A stretch of DNA of 64,000 nucleotides from Gonapodya prolifera JEL478 (lineage: Eukaryota > Monoblepharomycota > Monoblepharidomycetes > Monoblepharidales > Gonapodyaceae), in the NCBI GenBank assembly GCA_001574975.1, contig KQ965745.1, positions 310,001 through 374,000 of the forward strand, read 5' to 3'. Below, piece by piece: positions 35,428 through 50,398 of this stretch. The translations under genes and the position numbers were made by a program. Under the pieces are notes generated by a model. The model was not told the origin of the DNA. It did not search any database and saw only the letters and a program-made list of their open reading frames with translations. Each line of letters opens with the position of its first letter. Position 1 is the stretch's first letter.

Positions 35428-38400
35428 TTACTCTCCCCAGGAAAGATGGTGGAGGAGAAGTGACTGTCGCTGTTCCGATGCTGTAATGATCAAGCGAACG
35501 AACCAAAGCATCATGTTTGGTCGAAGTTTGCAAAGTCGCTCAAATTCGGCACTGTCAAGCTGCCAAAGTGTGCATGCGTCGTCGGCAACGAGGGTATACT
35601 GCCTGGGCTTCCCAGTTACCATTTCTATGTCGCCTGCAATAGTTCCTAAGGTAGGTGAACAAACATGTCAGAAGGTTGGAAAAATGTCGTCAGGGCGCAG
35701 GTGAAAAACACACCAGGAACCAGGGTTTCTACAATTGTGGTCCGGTTATTATTGTCCACGGTCGCAACGAGCTGTCCCACTTCGACCAAATAAATACCGC
35801 TCGCAGCTTCGACTCCTTTCCTCCACAAGACTGTTCCCTTGGGCAATTTCACTGGCTTGAATCCTTGCGAGACGAAGGCGATGGTCTCCTCCGTTCCAGA
35901 AAACGGCATCTCGGCAAACATTTGCGTTAGCAACGAGAAGGGCTGCTCCGTGTGAAGAGGCTGGGGACCTTGGCTCGAGAGAACATGTTGTGCAGCGAGT
36001 TCGAGGTGAGCACCTCGAGGACTGACAGCAGCGATAACGCTCGCGGATGCTGCGGGGAGGGGAATCTCTGTTGCGATGATTTGGCTTGTCAGGGGTATCA
36101 TTAGAATAGAACGGCAAAATACCCACGAAGTGTATTGGAGGTTGCGCGGTGTGCAGTCTGCATTCCATAAAATGTTTGCAATTGTATGTTCTCGCACCTG
36201 CCGAAAGGGGAATCTCATTCGTGCCTCTAGGGGTCCCAAGAGGGCTTCGAAATCTACATACCATTCAAGGGCACTATTAAGGGTTTCAAATCTTTTCGTG
36301 CGATCGTCCTCTTCCTGCAGACATGGTCGCAGTTTAAGACACGAAATCAAACAAGGCATTCAGATCCCACCTCGAAGAGGCCAATTTTGTCGAGCTCATA
36401 GATTCCAGCAACCCCGAGTCCGCAAATAACTAAATACACTCCACGGCTCCTACACGAAAGAAGGCACCCGATGAAAGCGAGATCCGACGCTGTACGTCAC
36501 AAATGCTTACTGAAGTCGTCTTTTGATCCTGTGGAATGCTTCGCTGGCAGAGTAATCCATTCCGCTTTATATATGGACGAAGAGTCATTGTCAAAATCGG
36601 AAAATGTCGAGCCTCTCAAACAACCATAAAAATAGTACCTGACGATGCTGAAGTCGATGACTAAAAACCGAGGTGGTCCCGTCGAAGAATTATCCAACAG
36701 CTCCATTATTTGTCTGTCAGGAAGAAAAATTGGTCACAGCCAAGCCCGACAAAGCGATGAAGTGATGTGGCTACCGACTCGTCGAGCTGCTTCACAGTTC
36801 CAAAAAAGATACTCCCGTGGAGGCGCAAAATTCGAATCTGATAGCCGACGTGATCCAAAAAGAGTTGTTGCCTCGCTAGTCGACTAAATGACGTTTTCGT
36901 GAGACATTGCATCTGCTTCACATCCAATGTACCGTCACAGCGAGTACCCACTGTACAGTAGATCGAAGGTCCGCCCCCGTGCAAGAGTTTCGAATGACGC
37001 TTTTCTGGGAGTTCCTACAGAACAACATGTGTTGGGCTTCGTAAAAAAAAAAAAAAAAACAGTCGGCTACCAACCATATCACAAAGAATAGACAAGTAAT
37101 AATTATTCCAAGAATGACTGGAAGGGCGAAAACTGTCAAATTATGTCACGTGCAACTGACGCCTCCCTGGGCCTACCTCCTTCTGTAAATCCAAGAATGC
37201 CCATTGAGGCAACGATGACTAGAAAACACACGCGACAGTGGTGCAGCGCAAACATCTGTACTGATAAGGAAATTTCATGACATACTCAGTATTGTGACAT
37301 ATTCGTAGGTACTGATCACATTCCATGTCTGCAATCATAAAAGATGCATATGGTGGGAAAGGTAAACAAGAGTAGTATTCCAGACTCACGTCAATCACAG
37401 CCTCCTTCATCAAATCGATCCCCAAATGGAATATCTAAGGGAAAAAAAGAAACATGTGCACCACCGAATTCAGTGAAATGGCAGATATGCTTACCAAGGA
37501 CCCCTAGTGAACGTATCATGACATTGGTCGCCCTTTCAACGTCAAAAAAAAGACTGTGGAACATACCACGACAATAACAGGCACGTAGTTCACGAGCCAA
37601 CTGCCTCCCACCATGACGATAAATGTCGCCACAGCGAGCATAAAGGATGCAACTCGAGAGTCACCTCCTGATCGAATGAAAAGCACGGAGTTGCTGTAAA
37701 CAAGATAGTTCTACGAGAGGAGGGCAGAAGCTTCTCGGCCATTTGATCATATTCGTTCCGGTTGTTGTTTCCTACCTGAATCGTTCCCACACAAGCGGCA
37801 GCAAGATTACTGATCCCGTGTGCCAGGAGCTCCCTGTTTGTATCGATATCCTCTCGTTGGGTGCTCACAGCCAACGCCGGGACGTTGATGGGCACGTGCA
37901 AGAGTCCGAAAAATGTTAAGGCAAGCAACGTCGGCATACACGCCAGGACTGCCTTCCAATCAACGGCAGAGAAATCGTAGTATGTGTAGAAGTGGTAGAA
38001 CGGCACGTTACTATCTGATGGAAGATTGAACAGCCAGTGGTTCTCCCGAAGGGACTCGATTGGAATGCCAGCGGAAAAGGTGATTGCATAGAAGACCATA
38101 GGGCTGGTGACAGGTGGTTTTCAAACATATGTATCTGCCGGCATTTCGACCGAAAACTCACACCATGAGGTAGAAAATCGGGACGAAGAGTGGGTGATGG
38201 ATCTTCCGGTGAAGTATTTGCAGCAGAGCTGTCACTCCGAGAGCGCTGCCCCACAACATCAAAGCGTGTGTCTGAAAGATGCGTTCCACATATGAGAGGC
38301 TGAACTCGAAGTTGACATCGGCGGTCACTTCTATTCCAGTTTGCAACAAGAAGAACCCAATCCCTCCGACGGTGCCCACGAGAAGGTCTGGACCAGGGAC

Positions 38401-39650
38401 AATGAACTTATTGCCAAGTGGAGAAGTAAACAAGCGGGATCTCACGGCGTGGAAAAAAGGACGTGATGTTTCCGAGTCCAAGAAGTCCTAGTGCGATGAA
38501 GGCAAATCCTGTCATGAAAGTTCCCAAAACGTAGCTGACGACATCGCACACATGAGTACCACATAGTGCACCGTGATCGATTCTGTCAGCTCACACAACC
38601 ATGGTTGTTGCTATGATGATGTGATTCCGCTCGTTCTCGGCGATCGTGACTGGCACGGTTCGCTTTATCGTGTCAACAAGAGCGTACAGGAACGGCATGA
38701 TCTCGATCATCATGGAGCCATTTCCCTGAAGATTCCCACGTTAGCAAACCTCAAAACGATGTCCACGTCATTGTCGAGAGTTACCCCAGGAAAAGCAGAA
38801 GCTCCGAAGGTGTAGACCAATTGAGCAACGATTGTCCTGCGACGAACAGGCGTCGGTTCACAGGGGAGGAGCATAGCAGGAACGCAACCCACGTGACAAA
38901 GAAAATGGATATTCCGGCGGCAGAAGCAGTCTTCGGCATTGTGGGATCGTTCGGGAACGTGATTAGTCCATATGACAGTGCATCGAGAATGTTCATAAGG
39001 ACTCCCAATAAAACTGCTGGTAGATATTGGATGGGCAATAACATGTTTTCCGTGGTTGCGTTCCTCTCTACAAGCTCCAAAACCATTTTCGGTGTTGGAA
39101 AGGTCCACGGTTTCTGTTCTGGCACCGGAGAGCCTCGGAGAGGCGGCGGAGAAGGCAGGATAAATGGAATTGGGTCCGCTTTGGAAGAAACAGCGATGTC
39201 GTTTTCTGATAGGAGGTCGATTGTGGGGGAACGCGGCCCGTCCGTTATGCGAGTTGCGATAGAGAGGTTTCCCGGACGCGACATGTTGGACACACTGTTC
39301 GAGCCCCATGACGATGATACGTCGGAGTGCTCAGAGGGGAACGGGCGAAAATTGGGAACTTGCTGTCGGTTTAGGAGGGAAAGTTCTCGATACCTTGACA
39401 CCACATAAGTTGTCCCCTCGCCGATCAGATGCCACAAAGAAAAGATCGCATAGATTTCTCACGATAGCGATAGCGTTTGAGCTCTGACTTCTTCATCCGT
39501 CGAGTGTGGTTTCTGAGGTGTGTCGGGGCGAGGAGGGAGCCCAGCTGCTATGTAGGAGCGCGCATGCTTCCAGGAACTCGGGACCAGGGACGGGCGGCGC
39601 GAAGAGTGGGAATCGCTCAGAAGCGGTCTTCGCTCGTCCTCGTCGGCCAT
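35428..39650 (-). CDS. SLC26/SulP-family transporter with STAS and cyclic-nucleotide-binding domains (Vsb1/YGR125W-like)
   Basis: Membrane transporter, probably vacuolar by kinship with yeast Vsb1/YGR125W, which moves basic amino acids. The start MADEDERRPLLSDSHSS (39650) has an acidic dileucine-like RRPLL element, common in vacuolar sorting. A Ser/Pro-rich N-terminus precedes the membrane domain: LPAVLLGVLMNILDALSYGLI, then AAGISIFFVTWVAFLL, ISNLAAACVGTIQVGNNNRNEY and VLACMPTLLALTFFGLLHVP. A STAS domain follows (RLHGSIFFGTVKQLDESV, PPRFLVIDFSIVR). Last comes a cNMP-binding-like beta barrel (LPKGTVLWRKGVEAASGIYLVEVGQLV, with PRQYTLVADDACTLWQLDSAEFERL). The usual PBC Arg-Ala pair is not evident, so ligand binding is unproven. 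Many short introns, not all placed. The frame upstream of 39650 starts with TTG, so I use the ATG. Confidence 0.86.
37043..37059 (+). repeat. A17 homopolymer in a SulP gene intron
   Basis: Seventeen A, reading as a T tract on the coding strand of the SulP gene, within an intron near the end of the membrane domain. Confidence 0.85.
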
Positions 39651-40057
39651 GAAAACGAATTGGCGGGTTAACAATTTCTTATCCAATCTTGAGCTTTGGT
39701 CGATCTCCCCCTTTCGAAAACAGGATTCAAGACTTTATTGACCAAGGCAATCACCACGTGCGTTAGGACGAAGTCAACCGGATTTCAGGAACGAACGGGA
39801 TCTCTCTCCTGGACTTTTGGTTGCCTAAAGTGAGTTCATCTTGACATTCAAATAGTGCTACAACGGGCGAACAAGGACAAATATCTATACCCTCATTATG
39901 GAATAGTGGTTCTTTTCCATGAAGAACCGGTTCGCCGACTTTCTCTCTCAAGGAGGTGTAAGAAAGGCCAACAGAGTAGGATCTTTCGTGCTATGATGGA
40001 CAAGCGGACAACTTCGGCGAACAACAGAACATGGTGTCTCCGACTGGTGCATTTACA

Positions 40058-40105
40058 GCCGCCGGGGTCACCGTGCTTGAGTTTCGGAGGACCCACCCCG
40101 GCGGC
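40058..40105. repeat. Perfect 11-bp inverted repeat (GC-rich hairpin)
   Basis: GCCGCCGGGGT at 40058-40068 and its exact reverse complement ACCCCGGCGGC at 40095-40105 are separated by 26 nt. Nine or ten G-C pairs make a strong stem in RNA or extruded DNA. It lies within the 40031 frame, in the otherwise gene-poor stretch. Confidence 0.7.
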
Positions 40106-41157
40106 GTGATAATAAGATACAATCACGCTCGAGTGCAACGCATCGCCCCTCGTCACACCTTCCATCTCTCCCTCTCTCTCCCAGTCGCCACCATCCTTAT
40201 CGCCCGTGTGACTCTGGTGCGCCCCCCGCCGCAGGCGTAGGCACTGGGCGAGAAGCCGGCAAACGGACTAACCGACTCGGTCTATGGCACAGACCCAACG
40301 ATGTACGGCGTGCGCCACTTCAACTGTCCCTCCTGGAGGGGTCGGGCATCACCATCGTCGTGGGTTGGTTGGTTGTGTTGGAAATGAGACAGGCAGGAGG
40401 TCCCTTCTGTGGTCGCTCAATTACCTAGCAGAAATCCTCGTTTCCTTTGGGCATTTCAATGCATTCATTTTGGTCCGAATGAAAGTTCGAATGAAGCTGC
40501 AATGATAGATTGGTATCGATCCTTGAATGGTTCAATCACGTACTCACATAACAATCTTGGACGTGGAGAACAAGGATTCCGAGCATTGGTAAAAGTCGGC
40601 GTGTCTCACTCACCGGTTCAAGTTGGGACTTCTAATTTTTACTGCTGCTCGCTAGTCTCTTGGGAAGATTGGAGTATTCTTTTCGACTTGAGCGTCTATC
40701 TATTCGTCAATCTTTGTGGTAGTTCCGTGAATCTGCGAAACACGGTCTTTATGTCATCGGCCCATCGTCCCAAAGACACACATCGGGGTTTGCTGCTACG
40801 TTTGATGCTCCACGGAAGTCTTTCACAAATGAATAATCCGCGCCATCGAAATTACCTTTCCACGTTCGTATTCTTTCAGCTTGTGATTCCATGTTAAGTT
40901 CGCGTCTTTATCCAACCCAGGCTCAACCTCTCTGACTCTTATCTTTGCGACGACGCTGCTTTGACCAATATCCATCGCCGGGCGAACGCTGTCCACCAGC
41001 AATTCCTTTCCTTGTACGTTTCGCATTCTACAATGGAATTCTTGCATCTCACTTTTGCTTTCCATTCGCCCAGAGTTCCGGTTCAGACACATGTGATTCC
41101 GAGATAATGCGTGCATCCCACCCTGCAAATGCGATTGGTGAGCGGTGAGAGTTTGGC

Positions 41158-41755
41158 ATGGCGGACAGCTCCTCGTCGCTAACCCGACGTATCCGGAAGG
41201 TACCACAACCTCTTCATACCTCTTTACTATTGCCCGCTCTTTTTCGGGGTGAACTTTGATCTACATACAACCACGATTCCCGCTTCACGTCCTCATGAGG
41301 GCTCTACCTCGGTGGTCAGTGTTGTTTTATCGGGGGTTTGTATCCACGCACTGGGATCTGAGGCGGACATCAGCGGTCCGCGCAAGTGGGTATGCCGGAC
41401 CTGAAGCGGGGGGTGGCAGCGGATGCGCCGGACTACGTGCTTAGGATTTTGCGGTGGCACTCGAACCATTGTAGTGGACAGTTTGTTGTTTTGCGCGAGC
41501 AAGGTTTACGCACCATACTCACCTGAAACTGCGCACGTCCCCACTCTTTCAATCGCCGACGTGGATGCCACGAGCACCCATGCAAGAGAATCACGTGGAG
41601 TCCACTCGAAGAAGGTTTTGGAGGGAGAGGGCGTTGTGATTGGAGATGTATACTTCCCAATCAGGTGGTGAGTGGTCATCACGGCTCCCTGTGATTCCGT
41701 TGAATAGTTGACATAAAGTTGTCTCCACTTTTAGTTGGTTACTTAAACTATTGTG
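41158..41755 (+). CDS. Possible small spliced gene, unidentified
   Basis: Low-confidence candidate. The ATG at 41158 opens MADSSSSLTRRIRK, ending at a good donor (AAG|GTACCA, 41199/41200). Downstream, a segment ending near 41502 (CAAG|GTTTAC) is open in two frames, one reading MPDLKRGVAADAPDYVLRIL from 41393. A last pair of exons could read VLEGEGVVIGDVYFPIR, then a donor TG|GTGAGT at 41669, acceptor CTTTTAG, and CWLLKLL before a stop at about 41755. The middle exons cannot be fixed and no family is recognised. It would be convergent with epsilon-tubulin. Confidence 0.22.
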
Positions 41756-41982
41756 ATTTTGAGATGTACCCAATCATATTTGACTTTCGATACATTGAAC
41801 TCGATGACTTGACTTGAAGCTCTTTGTAACAAAATGCTAACGAAACGAAAAGGAGGGTACCAGTCTGGATTCAACAATGGTGTACTTTCATGTACGAGTG
41901 TCAATTGCATTTGGCACCGCCCTGAAGTACGATTCTCCCAAAATGATCATCATATTGCTTCCCAACATCATGACCACTCGAG

Positions 41983-44053
41983 TTACTTGGATATTGGATT
42001 GAAACGGCGCCGATATTCGTCCATATCCTCTGTACTGACATTTTCCTGATTTGCAAGTGTCTCATACTCTGAGATCAAACTATCAATGTCAGCAAGACTT
42101 TGCGCAAAATCACCAGGCTCAATATATTGCGTGTAATGATGCAAATTGGCCTTAATGTTCCACTCCGGTCAATCAAGTCAAACCAAATCACTACAACAAG
42201 CTAACTCACCTTTCGCCTGTACAGTTTCATAAACCGCTGCTTGAGATCTCCAAAGTTGTGGCGAATGCCACAATTATTCGCAAGCGTTAAAAGACTGTAA
42301 GGCTGTAAAGGAGTTGGGCGTGATCCTCGCTTCAAGTGCAAGGAGCACTTACTTGATTTAGCGGCGCGGCCGAGCATAACCCCACCTTCCAGCCATCAGG
42401 GTTCCAAGGAATAAACTTGAGAGTAGGCTTTAACCTTAAGAGAATTCTGTTCCAACCACTATGCAAGATTTGAGACAGGATGCACCAACCGATCAATGTT
42501 TCTTCGAATATCTGACATCTCTGCGTCACCACGTACAAGTAAGGCACAGCCAAGATAGCTTGTTTTCCGAAATCAGCTCACTGGTATTCAGAAAATCGAG
42601 AAGTTAAAAAAACGCACGTAGAGTTCCGGGGATCTGCTTTCATGAGTTGCGTTTCTCGACTGAAACAGTCAAGGAACATCTGACCAATCCTGTCATGACC
42701 ACAAGGCCCAAAATTTAGATAACCACTACTCTGTGGAGAAAGATCGTTCAACTAACTTGCGTGGGATCGCTTTGCGGTCAGCAAGAACGTAAAGGGGGGT
42801 CATACTAGAGAGGAGGTATCGAATACGTGGAAATGGAACTAAATTGACCGCAAGCTCGTTAATGTCCATGTTTAGACTACCAGGAAATCGCGTCGAGCTG
42901 CAAGGGATCATAAAATATCTGGTGCATTCGTGCAGAGGTAGCGTGACTCACCTTGTGAGATTAATCATCAAGTTTGCAACAATATTGTTCATCGTATCAA
43001 AGGGCTTCGCCTTTTTTAGCATTCCGTCCACGGGAGAATCCGTCAAAGCAGTTCCCTTTTGGCGTTCGGTTTTCCCCTCATCAACTTTCTTACAGATATC
43101 GATGAGCGCTTGGTTTTCTACGGGAAGGATACAGTCCGCCGAATCCGTCAGTTTCGAGAGCGCAAGGACACTGATGACCTTCAATTATTGATTTGATCGA
43201 ACAAATCCTATCATGGGAAGCAGAAAGGCTCACCTATTGTAAGGTGATGTGACAACATCGTCGTCCGCGCTCGGCATCACCACGGTCGAAAACTTGCTGG
43301 CCCCAGGGTACTCGTCTTGAAGCAGTTCAACAACAAAGCTTCCCAGTCCCGAACCCGTCCCCCCACCCGTTGAACTTATTGTGAACAGAGACTGCAACGT
43401 GTCCACCATCTCCACTTCGCTTCGGACAGTGTCACTAATCCGCTCCCTGTACATCTCACCGTAGTGCTTGTACCCCATAGCCCTGCGTAGCGACGATCCA
43501 TCAAGACTAAGTCTCATTTCAGCTGGGCGGATCAGACATACCAATTGTTTCCCGAACCAGAATTACTCAGTACTATTTGACGGTCGTCAAAAAGTTCTTT
43601 CTGGGGACTTGCTCGGATGCCATTGATAACTCGCTCTTCCATATCGATTAACACTGCCTGTTGTGTTGACATTTGAATATCATCTCGTTGAACCCGTCAA
43701 AGCCGACGTACACGTGCTCGCAGTTCACGGATTCTGTTCTTTCCATTTCCCAAAGGAATATTGCGAGATCTTTGTTCGAGTTCAGGGAGGATTCAATAAG
43801 AAGGGAATCCGACATTCATTACACGCACTTGTCGTCGGTGTGGCGAAAAAATGTGGCCAGAGATTCGTCGAACAGTCCTTCTTCGTTGTATTTTGCGTGC
43901 TCTTGGAGAACCATGTCCCAAAAACGGGTCGAAATCTGTGGGATTGAATGATCAACTTGTCGGTTCGTTTGCAGGCGGACTGAAACACCAGATCTGCGTA
44001 TGCACCTGATTGCCGCACTGACCGACGCTTATGACGATTGAATTAAGGCTCAT
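41983..44053 (-). CDS. TUBE1: Epsilon-tubulin
   Basis: Tubulin-superfamily GTPase needed for triplet microtubules of centrioles and basal bodies. The N-terminus MSLNSIVISVGQCGNQ carries the tubulin G1 motif. It is followed by FWDMVLQEHAKYNEEGLFD, AVLIDMEERV and SGSGNNW, and the phosphate-binding loop TGGGTGSGLGSFVVE. Epsilon-specific stretches are SADDDVVTSPYN, ADCILPVENQALIDI, KPFDTMNNIVANLMINLTR, LNMDINELAVNLVPFPRIRYL and FIPWNPDGWKVGLC. The C-terminus ends FNPISK. The insert between DICKKVDEG and KPFDTMNNI is where animal epsilon-tubulins also carry one. About nine introns; exon 1 is 44053-44006. Its presence argues for a flagellated life stage. It lies 156 bp downstream of the kinase gene, on the same strand. 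Confidence 0.94.
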
Positions 44054-44209
44054 GGTGACGGAATCACCATCTCTCACAACATTATCATTTGTACACTATT
44101 ATTATATTAGGTGATAATTATATTCTGCATGCAAATGTTAATTCTCAAGAAGGATGTGTATGACAGATGCCGAGCGCGTCCCATCTTTTTCTTCTTCAGC
44201 TAGAAGGTA

Positions 44210-47676
<3,467 letters not shown>

Positions 47677-48385
47677 CGCTGGCGGGGTGGGCGGGAGAGC
47701 GTGGGGCGGGAAGAGACTGGGGAAATGGATTGGATGTGATGGATGCGAACCTCATCAAGCTGGACCCGGCCCACAGTCACGACCGAAGCAGATCATCGTT
47801 TACCCGGTTACCCGTCTTCGCGAAATTGCAATGTTTTCACGATAAATTGAGCTATAGTTTACTTTCTACACGCGATTCTGCACATCTCAGCAACTTTTCT
47901 TGGATGGAACTGCTCTGTGCGTGAGACGAGCCAATGTTAGCCAATCCCTAGCTTCGTGATGAATCGAGCATCGAGCACCGCCTGGTCATTACACTACATC
48001 TAGATTCTTAAGTATATGCACTGTTTATGTTGCACAAACTTCCGTTCATCAGGGCCAAGGAAGCGTCGGCCGGAAGAATGTGCTCTGAGCCGCGACTGTC
48101 AGGGTTGAATTTCTATGGAGGCTCCGACACCGCACGCGACATCCATTCCTGCACGCTGATTCGGCATCAATTCAATTCAGACGTCGAAGATGCACGGCCC
48201 ACAGCTACTGGAACGCGGTTGCGCTGCCATTCCTGAGCAATCCCGTGACGTCCGCCGGTCAACGCCCACGCGCTTTCTTCGTTTCGGCCCACGTCAGTAC
48301 AATCCATCCCCCGACCGGAGGCAAATTAAAGGGTTTTCCGGCTTATAAACCCGTCCGCGGAAATCGCCGAGTCCGTCACAACTGC
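47677..48385. promoter_or_regulatory. Divergent promoter between the MAP4K-like and PLB1-like genes
   Basis: A 709-bp spacer with start codons at both ends. No convincing coding exon or strong motif seen. The right half (48240-48380) is CG-richer and probably holds the lipase core promoter. Confidence 0.35.
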
Positions 48386-50078
48386 ATGCTCGAGATGGAG
48401 AGGTCTTCCCACACGGTCTCCCGGCTTCTCACCGCGGCTCTCCTCGCCTCCTGCCTTGCGCTCGTCAATGCAGCTTCTCAGCTTGATATCTCTCAATGCC
48501 CGTCTCTGAAGCCAAGGACAACTAAGCCGACCTCCGTTCACGACCTACGGATCGACGATTTCAAAGTCATCGCAGCGCTTGGCGACAGGTGCGTTCGCCG
48601 TCCTTGGTCGCACACTTAGTGATCAGGGCCGCCAAGACCCGTAACATCTTGTCTCCCAAACAAACAACGCTCGACCATTCACAGCATCACCGCCGCGTTT
48701 TCGGCCAAGCAATCCAACCCCATTGCCGTGACACTCGAGAACCGTGGCATTTCGTACGCCATCGGCGGCGACAGCAAGTACTTGACGCTGCCGAATCTTA
48801 TCTCGCGGTGAGTCAGGTTTGAGACGCAAGCGCAGCAAACCCGAGGCCTAAGCGTCGCCGGGGCGCTGACCAAGGCGTCCGCCAAATCTCAATTCGCGTG
48901 AAGCGGAATACTGATCAATTCCTCTCCACCTCGTATCATCATCTTTATTTGCATAAAGGTACAACACCGACCTGACGGGTCCAAGTATTGGGGACCACCT
49001 CGTTGAATTGTGGTAAGTTTGTCAGATTGAAGATTCTCATGATCTCTCCACAAAAGTCTTTAAAAAAAATCCCCACCATCAAGTTTCGGCCCGCTGTGCC
49101 CACCGTACCAGTACCGTCCGTTACTGGACAAATTCAATGCAGCCCAATCTGGTGCTTTGATCTCCAACATCGCCCACGAGCTCAACGACTACCTTCTTCC
49201 GGTGATGAAATTGACCCCGGGCATTGACTGGGACAATGACTGGAAAGTGAGTTCGTGTCCATAGAGTCACTACGAAGCTAGCTTTCAACCATGCAATTAC
49301 CCCTCAGATCATCACGATTTTCATCATGTCCAACGACCTCTGCCTCTCGTGTGACATCACCGGACCCATCAACACCTTTTTCCTCTCGCCCTCCGACTTT
49401 TCTGCGGAACTCCTTGACGTCCTCACCACCATCAGGGCGAACATTCCCCGGGTTCTTGTCAACGTCGTCCAAGGCCTGCACGTCTCTGGGGTGTGGGACT
49501 TGACAAAGAACGACCCAAACTGCATCATCAAGCGATCTCTCGGGCTCGCCATCGAATGCACTTGCGCATTCCCCCTCGGTGACTCCGCCGCCGGCAAGGC
49601 ACTCCGTGCGCAGACGGACGCCCAAGCCGACGCGTACAACGCCGAGATCGCGAAACTCCGGGAGTCCTTCCTTCCGGGAGGGTCCAACTATGATGCTAAG
49701 TACAACAACACGTTCGCCATGGTGGTGGAGCCCGCCCTGTCGGGGCTCGACATCCCGCAGTTCCCGAGCAACATGCTGAGCGCGTTGGATTGCTTCCACC
49801 CGAGTGACAGAGCGCATGGAATGTTCGCGTCTTACATGTGGTAGGTTGAGCTGCTCTGCGCTCGTTTGAACACTTCTCTTTGACGGACGTGGCTCACGCT
49901 ACTCACGCTGGCGTGTTGTTACAGGAACAACCTTCACAAACCGTACGCTGACAAGCTTCGCAAGCCGGGGAAGGTCACCACGACGTGGAAGACTCCCGGT
50001 TTCAGCACCCCCAAGTACGGTCTCAGCGAGATCCCGCTCTTCTGCCCAACGGACGACTCGAGGATTCCCACGAATTGA
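48386..50078 (+). CDS. Secreted PLB1-like phospholipase/lipase (SGNH/GDSL hydrolase)
   Basis: Lipid esterase of the animal phospholipase B1 type, not the fungal PLB patatin-like type. Six exons (48386-48588, 48685-48807, 48959-49012, 49084-49246, 49308-49840, 49925-50078) give 409 residues. The N-terminus is a signal peptide (SRLLTAALLASCLALVNAASQ). Block I is FKVIAALGDSITAAF, with the nucleophilic Ser split by the first intron. Further blocks: RGISYAIGGD, ITIFIMSNDLC with the oxyanion Asn, and DCFHPSDRAHG with the catalytic Asp and His. Paired Cys residues (CLSCD, IECTCAF, PLCPP) suggest an extracellular fold. An alternative ATG three codons in (MERSSHT) is equally possible. The first three introns and the last are phase 2. 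Confidence 0.9.
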
Positions 50079-50398
50079 TACCAATGTGCGACAGGTCGCG
50101 GACCTCAAGGTCCAATCTTGGGAGAAAAATAAGGAAATGCTTAAATATGTATCTATATGTAGTGTAGTTCTTTTTTGTTGCGGTTTTGCCTTGCTATGTT
50201 GCGAAGCAGTGGACGAAAAAGTGGAACTCGAAAATAAAGGTATCTTTTTGAGAGAACCGGAATCGGCACACTTGCTCGTTGCCATTTGGGGTTCCAAGCA
50301 AAGTTGGCCGTGGCCTCTTCGCACTCTCCGTCGTGGCCACGGTTTCTGAGGCAGGCACATATATATTTTGACCTTTCCTTCCATCGATCGTCGTCAGC
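50079..50398 (+). promoter_or_regulatory. Spacer between the PLB1-like gene and the DNA ligase gene
   Basis: 320 bp holding the lipase 3' UTR and the ligase promoter. An AATAAA signal occurs at about 50233 (GAAAATAAAGG), a plausible lipase poly(A) signal. No coding exon seen. Confidence 0.4.

Larger units (their letters stand above)
39651..41982. other. Gene-poor 2.3-kb stretch between the SulP gene and epsilon-tubulin
   Basis: This is the only stretch over 1 kb without a recognisable gene. It contains the SulP promoter (left end), a GC-rich inverted repeat (40058-40105), a 69-codon ATG frame at 40031-40240 (+; MVSPTGAFTAAGVTVLEFRR) with a hydrophobic tail, and a minus frame near 40823-41132 with charged sequence (MESKSEMQEFHCRMRNVQGK). 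A possible small spliced gene lies at 41158-41755. None could be tied to a family. Confidence 0.5.

Noticed and set aside
40741-40771. Minus-strand GRWADDIKTV, reminiscent of a LINE reverse transcriptase tail
   Set aside because: Ten residues only, with no other reverse-transcriptase, endonuclease or repeat signature nearby.
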